Shown: positions 16,101-21,077 of the stretch, piece after piece
Numbering within the stretch: the stretch's first letter is position 1
Layout: the number at the start of each line of letters is the position of its first letter
DNA from: an uncultured Clostridia bacterium
GTDB lineage: Bacteria > Bacillota > Clostridia > Oscillospirales > Oscillospiraceae
DNA: 21,077 nucleotides
Reading direction: 5' to 3'
Assembly: GCA_937907975.1 (NCBI GenBank)
Contig: CALEQS010000200.1
Span: forward strand, 1-21,077
Made by a program: the position numbers and the translations under genes
Notes under the pieces: generated by a model
Database searches by the model: none
Told to the model about the DNA's origin: nothing
The model's input: the letters and a program-made list of their open reading frames with translations, nothing else

Positions 16101-17461
16101 CCGGGGTTCAGGAAGGCGTTGTATTTGTCGATGATCTCACCGTTTTTCAGCACGACCGCGCCGATCTCGGTAATACGCTCCTTGCGGCGGTCAAGGCCGG
16201 TGGTCTCAATGTCGAAGCACACCATCTCGTCTTCCAGCGGCTGCTCCGTCGTGCCGTGGACGACCACCCGGTCATCCACGTCATTGCGGTAATAGGCCTC
16301 GGTACCCAGAATGACTTTGATCTTACTGCCGTTTCCGCTGGCCTTATAGGCCTCCGGAAACGCCTGCGCGATGCCGTGGTCGGTGATGGCAATGGCCGGA
16401 TGCCCCCAGGAGATGGCCCGCTGGACAGCGCCGGTCACATCGGTCAGACCATCCATGGTGGAGTAGCGGGTATGCAGATGCAGCTCCACACGCTTCTCCT
16501 CCGCCAGGTCCTGACGGGGCGGCTTGGGGGTCCCCTCCGCCATGGCGAAGGGGCGCAGCTCCAGCTCGTTGGTAAATTTGCCGATCTGGAGCTTGCCCTG
16601 GATCAGCAGATATTTGCCCTCTTTGATCTTCTCCAGCAGCGGTTCCGCCTGCTTATTCTCATAAAAGCCGGACACCGTGATGGACCCGGTGCCGTCCGTA
16701 ATATCAAAGTTGATGATCCATGCATTGCGCTTGGTCAGTTCCTTATGGTGGACGGAGAACACCTGGCCATTGATGACCACGCCGCCCATGTCTATGTCCA
16801 GCTTTCCGATGTCCACCGGTTCACCCCGGATGGGCTTGCCCAAAAAGGTGGCCTCGTCATTGCTGACGCGCTGCTTCTGAGGCGCGCGGGCGGCCGCCGC
16901 TTTGGGCCGCTGCTGGACGGCGGCGGTATAGGTCTGGGTGCGCAGCTGCTCCGTCTGGCGGAACAGCTCCTCCGCATCATCAGAGCGCTTTGGCTCCGCC
17001 AAACGCAGGCGGACAATGCGGCCATACATCTCGTGCACGCGGCTCTCCACCCGGCGGACAAAGGGCTCCAGCAGCTCGGCCCCGCCATTTTTCAGCTGAA
17101 GCGTGAGCTTGTCCCCTTCTTCTTCCAGCTCTGCACCGGAGAGCAGGCCATGGGCAGGCGGAAAGAGCTGGGAGAACTGCTCTCTCAGCCAGGACAGCGT
17201 GATCTCACCCTTACCGTCCGGGATCACAGTGCGCAGCGCGACCTTGTTCATCTGGTAGGCCAGCGCCAGCGCCTGCTCCAGTTCCCGGAGCCAGGTGTCA
17301 TCCGCCCCCGGCTCCAGCGTGACATCCAGCAGGATCTCCGCCTTTTCCTCGTTGAGGTCAACTTTTAAAATTGTACATTTCTCTGCCAAAGCCAAAAGTT
17401 TTCCCTCCAACGGGCAGAGGGAAAACATCTGGAGCAGCGGAATGCAGAATTCTGTGCTCAT
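13148..17461 (-). CDS. polC: DNA polymerase III alpha subunit, Gram-positive type, with proofreading exonuclease
   Basis: Main replicative polymerase of low-GC Gram-positives. The 1437-residue protein has the usual PolC domain order: N-terminal region (1-200), OB fold (about 226-305), PHP half with HLHTRYS (328-334) and ITDHG, inserted DnaQ-like exonuclease (about 413-565) with D417 and E419 in DIETTG, D502 in HNAEFD, and H555/D560 in HRASDD. The second PHP part follows. The polymerase core has a CxxC...CxxC zinc finger (C906, C909, C931, C934) and catalytic aspartates in PDIDLNFSG (959-967), and the C-terminus ends in the tandem-binding/OB region. ATG 17461 follows AGGAG with a longish 12-base spacing; a second ATG at residue 12 is possible. 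It follows ispG after 21 bases. Confidence 0.97.
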   Translation of the reverse strand: MSTEFCIPLLQMFSLCPLEGKLLALAEKCTILKVDLNEEKAEILLDVTLEPGADDTWLRELEQALALAYQMNKVALRTVIPDGKGEITLSWLREQFSQLFPPAHGLLSGAELEEEGDKLTLQLKNGGAELLEPFVRRVESRVHEMYGRIVRLRLAEPKRSDDAEELFRQTEQLRTQTYTAAVQQRPKAAAARAPQKQRVSNDEATFLGKPIRGEPVDIGKLDIDMGGVVINGQVFSVHHKELTKRNAWIINFDITDGTGSITVSGFYENKQAEPLLEKIKEGKYLLIQGKLQIGKFTNELELRPFAMAEGTPKPPRQDLAEEKRVELHLHTRYSTMDGLTDVTGAVQRAISWGHPAIAITDHGIAQAFPEAYKASGNGSKIKVILGTEAYYRNDVDDRVVVHGTTEQPLEDEMVCFDIETTGLDRRKERITEIGAVVLKNGEIIDKYNAFLNPGKPIPRQIVELTGITDDMVADAPGQEEGLSLFLDWVGDRPLAAHNAEFDMGFISEGCRRMGRPFHNSSLDTLILCQNLLPKLGKYKLDVVAEYLDLPAFNHHRASDDAATVAYMLVPLYRNLNDMGVKTLQQINPAMRTLRAGAGSGGGKRRSANHLIVLAKNQTGLRNLYKLISLAHLEHFKRFPIMPKSLINENREGLIIGSACEAGELFRAIVDRKSWDELMRIASWYDYLEIQPICNNMYMLREGIVESEEELRDFNRTVLALGKALNKPVCATGDVHFMDPEDEIYRHILLTSKQFKDADSPLPIYFKTTDEMLEEFGYLGEEDCRKVVLEDPNRIAKWVDTIPPLPKKLFAPKLKDSDKELEYLVYSKAHELYGEKLPQIVQDRIDLELPGIIERKYDVIYMSAQKLVQNSLEHGYLVGSRGSVGSSIVAFFSGITEVNSLAAHYRCPKCKHSDFEAGKNYGCGADMPDAWCPVCGTKYIKDGFNIPFETFLGFGGKKMPDIDLNFSGEYQAKAHRYTFELFGESHVFRAGTVGTVAEKTAFGYAKKYLEERGIHAPTAEINRLAKGCVGIKRTTGQHPGGMIVIPGDMEIYDFCPVQHPADDPNTDIVTTHFEYHSMEDNLLKLDMLGHDDPSMIRMLQDITGVDPQQIPLDDKDTLSIFTSSKVLGFENDPVLGPTGAVAIPEFNTKFTRGMLMDTQPTQFNTLIRLSGFSHGTDVWLGNARDLIVSGTATVDSTVGCRDDIMLYLMDQGVEPLTAFNIMEAVRKGKVKKGGFQDGWVETMKEHNVPDWYIDSLAKIGYLFPKAHAAAYVMMAFRIAWFKVHEPLAFYAAFFSIRAKAIDATCMCLGMEVCRNKMKEIEAKEKPAAVEEDMLVTLEVFYEYYLRGFQMAKMDLYKSDATRFIVDKENNALIPPFTACPGLGESAALSIVEARKGREFISIEEFSNACPKVSKAHIDQLKFMGALDGIPDTSQITLF

Positions 17462-17482
17462 AATATGAAAATGCTCCTAGAA

Positions 17483-18520
17483 TCAAAGTTCGTCAATGAG
17501 CTTCATCAGCTCGTCCACCAGTACCTCCTGCGGCACCTTTTTCAGCACCTTGCCATGCTGGAACAGCAGTCCCTCGCCGTTGCCGCCGGCAATGCCGCAG
17601 TCTGCGGCAGATGCCTCGCCGGGACCGTTGACCGCGCAGCCCATCACCGCCACGGTGATCGGCTTTGTGCAGCCCTCCAGACGTTTTTCGACCTCCTGCG
17701 CCAGCGGAATGAGGTCAATGCGGGTGCGGCCGCAGGTGGGGCAGGCGATAAGCTCCGGACCGTCCTTTCTCAGGCCAATGGCCTTCAGGATCTGTTTGGC
17801 CACCACGATCTCATCCGCCGGGTCTGCCGTCAGGGTGACGCGGAAAGTGTCGCCGATGCCCTGGGCCAACAGGCCGCCGATGCCGATGGCGGATTTGATG
17901 GTGCCCATGGTGTAGGTGCCTGCCTCGGTAACGCCAAGGTGGAGCGGATAATGGCTCCGCTCATGCATCATACGGTAGGCTTCCATGGCGATGGGCACAT
18001 TGGAGGATTTCAGCGAGACGCAGATGTTGTCAAAATCATATTTATTCAGCAGGGCGATATGGCCGAAGGCAGATTCCACCAGTGCCTCCGGGCACACTTT
18101 CCCGTACTTGGCCAGCAGAGGTTTTTCCAAACTGCCGCCGTTGACGCCGATGCGGATGGGAATGCCGCGGTCGGCGCAGGCATTGGCCACAGCCTTGACC
18201 CGATCCTCCCCGCCGATGTTGCCGGGGTTAATGCGCACCTTATCCGCACCGGCGGCGATGGCCTCCAGCGCAAGGCGGTAATCAAAATGAATATCCGCGA
18301 CCAGCGGAATGGAGATGCGCTCCTTGATCTTGCCGATGGCCTTAGCGGCGGCCATATCCGGCACAGCTACACGCACGATGTCGCAGCCCGCCGCCGCAAG
18401 GCGGTCGATCTGCTGGACGGTGGCGTCCACATCGTGGGTAAAGGTATTGCACATGGACTGAATGCTTACCGGGGCACCGCCGCCCACGGGAACGCCGCCG
18501 ACCATGATCTGCTTCGTCAT
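17483..18520 (-). CDS. ispG: 4-hydroxy-3-methylbut-2-en-1-yl diphosphate synthase (MEP pathway)
   Basis: Iron-sulfur enzyme that converts methylerythritol cyclodiphosphate to HMBPP, the next-to-last MEP isoprenoid step. The 345-residue short bacterial form has the 4Fe-4S ligands C260 and C263 (CPTCGRTR), C295 and E302 (GCAVNGPGEA), and the N-terminal VSIQSMCNT and VRVAVPD motifs. Four in-frame start choices cluster within 12 bases; I favour the ATG at 18520 because GGGAG lies nine bases before it, while the ATG at 18529 touches that site. The outer start would overlap the rseP stop (ATGA). Two genes upstream is dxr, an earlier step of the same pathway. Confidence 0.96.
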   Translation of the reverse strand: MTKQIMVGGVPVGGGAPVSIQSMCNTFTHDVDATVQQIDRLAAAGCDIVRVAVPDMAAAKAIGKIKERISIPLVADIHFDYRLALEAIAAGADKVRINPGNIGGEDRVKAVANACADRGIPIRIGVNGGSLEKPLLAKYGKVCPEALVESAFGHIALLNKYDFDNICVSLKSSNVPIAMEAYRMMHERSHYPLHLGVTEAGTYTMGTIKSAIGIGGLLAQGIGDTFRVTLTADPADEIVVAKQILKAIGLRKDGPELIACPTCGRTRIDLIPLAQEVEKRLEGCTKPITVAVMGCAVNGPGEASAADCGIAGGNGEGLLFQHGKVLKKVPQEVLVDELMKLIDEL

Positions 18521-18525
18521 ATCCA

Positions 18526-19590
18526 TCATCTCCCGATCAGTCTGTAAACATCATTGATGCCCACCACCAGCATCAGCGCCAGCAGAAGGGCCATACCGGC
18601 CATGTGGACATAGCCTTCATATTTGCCGGGGATCTCCCGGTGGATCACCTTGGACAATATCACATTGAGCACAAGGAAAAAAATGCGTCCGCCATCCAGC
18701 GCCGGCAGAGGCAGAAGATTCATGACCGCCAGATTGACGGCAATGAATGCGCCGAAATAGAGCAGATTGAGCAGAGCATCCCCGGTTGAGTCCGACTGCT
18801 CCCCAACCTGACTCATCGTATTCACGATGCCAATGGGCCCGGACATATCTTTCAGGCCCGCCGCTCCGCTGAACAGATCTTCCAGACCAAACCAGACCAT
18901 ACGGACAAAGTCCACGCCGGTGCGCAGAGCCGTGCTCATATTGCTGGCAAAGGTGCTCTCCGCAACGCTGAAATTGATACCGTAACGCTGGGTAGTTCCG
19001 CCGTTTCCGTCCGGATACTCGCCCAGAGCCACGGGAACATCCGTCAGCGCCAGTTTTTCACCATCCCGGCGGATCATGAGGTCCACGGTACTGCCGTTGC
19101 CCCGGCTCAAAAGGGTGGCCACATCATTGTAGACCAGCACCCGGTGGCCGTTGATCTTCAGCAGCGTATCACCTGGCTGGAGATAACCCTCCGTATAAGC
19201 GGGGCAGCCGTCGGCAAAGGAGCTGATGGTCGGCACAGCAGTGGACTTCGCCGTAGAAAACAAGCAGAGCAGAATGATGATCCCCACCAGGAAATTTGTG
19301 GCTGAGCCGGCCAGCAGGATGAGAAAGCGCCGCCATGCGGGAGCCTTTGTGAAACTGCGGGGGTCCGCGGTGGCTTCGTCCTCCCCCTCCATGGCGCAGA
19401 AGCCGCCGATGGGGAACAGACGAAGGGAATAGACCGTCTCCTTCCCCTGCTTTTTCAGCAGTTGGGGCCCCATGCCGATGGAAAATTCGTTCACCTTGAC
19501 ACCGGACAGCTTGGCGGTCATAAAGTGGCCGAATTCATGGACGGCGATGAGAAAACCGAAAAAGAGGATGGCCAATAAAATATAGAGCAT
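18526..19590 (-). CDS. rseP: Site-2 intramembrane metalloprotease (RIP family)
   Basis: Zinc protease that cleaves membrane-bound regulators within the membrane (for example anti-sigma factors). The 354-residue protein has the active-site HEFGH (H18, E19, H22) in the first membrane segment, a PDZ domain (about 118-185), and the second metal-binding motif N-L-L-P-L-P-A-L-D-G-G with D299. Membrane segments are predicted near 1-20, 88-111, 273-292 and 328-345. ATG 19590 follows AAGGAG. Its place between dxr and ispG is the common Firmicute arrangement; the substrate cannot be inferred here. Also called RasP/YluC in Bacillus. Confidence 0.95.
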   Translation of the reverse strand: MLYILLAILFFGFLIAVHEFGHFMTAKLSGVKVNEFSIGMGPQLLKKQGKETVYSLRLFPIGGFCAMEGEDEATADPRSFTKAPAWRRFLILLAGSATNFLVGIIILLCLFSTAKSTAVPTISSFADGCPAYTEGYLQPGDTLLKINGHRVLVYNDVATLLSRGNGSTVDLMIRRDGEKLALTDVPVALGEYPDGNGGTTQRYGINFSVAESTFASNMSTALRTGVDFVRMVWFGLEDLFSGAAGLKDMSGPIGIVNTMSQVGEQSDSTGDALLNLLYFGAFIAVNLAVMNLLPLPALDGGRIFFLVLNVILSKVIHREIPGKYEGYVHMAGMALLLALMLVVGINDVYRLIGR

Positions 19591-19602
19591 AGTTTCTCCT
19601 TA

Positions 19603-20751
19603 TCAGGAAATATGGGAGTAGACCGCTTCACGGGCGGCGCAGTCAGCCTCCAGCACGGCATCCAGCCGCTCTGCACTCTGGGCAGGAACGATGGTCAGGG
19701 CGCGCTCCACCAGGTCTGCAATATCGAGGAAGCCGATCTTATCATGCAGGAACAGATTGACTGCCGCTTCGTTGGCGCCGTTCATAATTGCGCAGGTGGT
19801 GCCGCTCTTTTTCGCGCACTCCAGCGCGATGCCAAGGCACCGGAAGGTATCGGGATCCGGGCGCTGGAAGGTCAGCTCCGGGCAGGAAAACAGGTCGAGC
19901 TCTGTGGCCGCGGCATTGGTGCGGCGGGGCCAGGTCAGAGCGTACTGGATGGGCAGGCGCATATCGGCGGAGCTGATCTGCGCCAGGATTGCATTATCAC
20001 AGTATTCCACTAACGAATGAATGATGCTCTGCCGGTGGACGACGATCTGGATTTTTTCCGGAGGCATATGGTAAAGCCGCATTGCCTCAATAAATTCCAT
20101 GCCTTTATTCATCAGAGTGGCCGAATCAATGGTGATCTTTGCGCCCATGCTCCAATTGGGATGCTTCAACGCGTCTTCCTTGGTGACGTTTTGCAGCCGC
20201 TCCCGGCTCCAGCCGAAGAAGGGGCCGCCCGAGGCCGTCAGGATCAGGCGCTTGACCTCTCCCCTGTCGGCGCAGCCCTGAAGGCACTGGAAGATAGCGG
20301 AATGCTCCGAATCCACCGGAACGATCTCCACGCCTTCCTGCGCCGCACGGGCCATGACCAATTCACCAGCACAGACCAGCGTCTCTTTATTGGCCAGCGC
20401 AATGCGCTTGTGGGCATCAATGGCAGCCAGCGTGGGACGCAAGCCGATCATGCCCATGACAGCGGTCACAACAGTATCTGCGCTGGGAAGCGTGGCCGCT
20501 TCGATCAGGCCCTCCATGCCGGAGGCCACGCGAATACCGGTGTCCGCCAGGCGGATGCGAAGCTCCGCCGCTGCAGTTTCATCATAGGCCGCCACCAGCT
20601 CCGGACGAAACCGGCGGGCCTGCTCCTCCAGCTTGTCAATACTGCGGTTTGCGGTGATCGCCGCCACCTGAAAGCCGCACTGGGCGGCCACATCCAGCGT
20701 CTGGGTGCCGATAGAACCGGTAGAACCCAGAACGGAAATAATCCGACTCAT
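19603..20751 (-). CDS. dxr: 1-deoxy-D-xylulose 5-phosphate reductoisomerase
   Basis: Rearranges and reduces deoxyxylulose phosphate to methylerythritol phosphate with NADPH, the first committed MEP step. The 382-residue protein has GSTGSIG (9-15), the ALANKETLV segment, the metal ligands D147 and E149 in PVDSEHSA and E219 in MNKGME, and the TASGGPF and HPNWSMGAKITIDSATL stretches. I chose the ATG at 20751, eight bases after GGAGG; a TTG at 20766 in the same frame lies upstream of that ribosome-binding site. rseP follows after 12 bases. Confidence 0.97.
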   Translation of the reverse strand: MSRIISVLGSTGSIGTQTLDVAAQCGFQVAAITANRSIDKLEEQARRFRPELVAAYDETAAAELRIRLADTGIRVASGMEGLIEAATLPSADTVVTAVMGMIGLRPTLAAIDAHKRIALANKETLVCAGELVMARAAQEGVEIVPVDSEHSAIFQCLQGCADRGEVKRLILTASGGPFFGWSRERLQNVTKEDALKHPNWSMGAKITIDSATLMNKGMEFIEAMRLYHMPPEKIQIVVHRQSIIHSLVEYCDNAILAQISSADMRLPIQYALTWPRRTNAAATELDLFSCPELTFQRPDPDTFRCLGIALECAKKSGTTCAIMNGANEAAVNLFLHDKIGFLDIADLVERALTIVPAQSAERLDAVLEADCAAREAVYSHIS

Positions 20752-20787
20752 AGTTGAACCCTCCAACCTGTACCGCTCCCGGCGGAC

Positions 20788-21077
20788 TCAGAAACCCGGG
20801 AAGCAGTGGTAAAACAGCATAATGACCGGTGCGCAGAACACCATGCTGTCAAAACGATCCATCATGCCGCCATGGCCGGGCAGCAGCTTGCCATAGTCCT
20901 TGATGCCGCACTCCCGCTTGATGAGGGAGAAAGACAGATCGCCGATCTCCGTGACCAGCGCGCCCGCAAGGCCGTAAATAGTCAGTGCGAGGTAGTGCAC
21001 CTCCATGTGCCAGCCCATGTGAAGCACCAGGCCGTAAACCAGCGAGAACACCACACCGATCACAAGACCGCCGATAT
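20788..21077 (-). CDS. cdsA: Phosphatidate cytidylyltransferase, C-terminal part (N-terminus beyond the window)
   Basis: Makes CDP-diacylglycerol from phosphatidic acid and CTP at the membrane. Only the last 96 codons are present; the frame is open to the window edge, so the start is outside. The family signature is complete: S-L-I-K-R, then K-D, then L-P-G-H-G-G and D-R-F-D, followed by a hydrophobic C-terminal helix. Two further hydrophobic segments precede it. As the first visible gene of the cdsA-dxr-rseP-ispG-polC run, it probably belongs to the same transcript; uppS is commonly found just upstream. Confidence 0.95.
   Translation of the reverse strand, partial: IGGLVIGVVFSLVYGLVLHMGWHMEVHYLALTIYGLAGALVTEIGDLSFSLIKRECGIKDYGKLLPGHGGMMDRFDSMVFCAPVIMLFYHCFPGF

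Noticed and set aside
14975..17368. 797-codon plus-strand open frame opposite polC
   Set aside because: It is the antisense of a clearly conserved polC; long antisense frames are common in GC-rich genes with few stop-complement codons. No ribosome-binding site or motif supports it.

Overview
The window looks like a chromosomal segment of a fairly GC-rich Gram-positive Clostridia-type bacterium. An Oscillospiraceae/Ruminococcaceae-like gut Firmicute is my best inference. The signs are a Gram-positive-type PolC, a short-form HisG paired with HisZ, an L-box lysine riboswitch, and the Firmicute-type order cdsA-dxr-rseP-ispG-polC. Nearly all of the window is core metabolism or housekeeping. I see no phage, transposon, CRISPR, rRNA or tRNA.

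Layout, left to right. (1) 1-2548: the queuosine tRNA-modification genes queA and tgt, both on the minus strand. They are separated by a degraded, internally deleted VanZ-family gene on the plus strand (1245-1437) and a terminator-like hairpin. (2) 2629-6306: a plus-strand lysine/diaminopimelate operon. A promoter with an extended -10 feeds directly into a five-helix lysine riboswitch and an intrinsic terminator. These are followed by asd, dapA, dapB and a free-standing double-ACT protein that resembles the regulatory half of aspartokinase without its kinase domain. A perfect 15-bp bidirectional terminator ends the unit. (3) 6315-13020: a tightly packed minus-strand histidine operon transcribed hisZ-hisG-hisD-hisB-hisH-hisA-hisF-hisI-hisE, with start/stop overlaps at seven of its eight junctions. 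The last gene encodes two HisE domains in tandem, the second with a damaged active site. Upstream are a good promoter and a small palindrome over the predicted transcription start. (4) 13148-21077: the minus-strand cluster cdsA (partial), dxr, rseP, ispG, polC, which joins phospholipid synthesis, two MEP isoprenoid steps, a site-2 protease and the replicative polymerase.

How the genes work together. The lysine operon makes aspartate semialdehyde and converts it to tetrahydrodipicolinate, with predicted lysine feedback on transcription and perhaps on aspartokinase through the ACT protein. The his operon covers all steps from PRPP+ATP to histidinol phosphate and from histidinol to histidine except transamination (HisC) and histidinol-phosphate dephosphorylation, which must be encoded elsewhere. 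No clearly novel multi-gene system is visible. The most unusual items are the tandem HisE, the kinase-less aspartokinase ACT protein, the candidate his operator and the vanZ relic.
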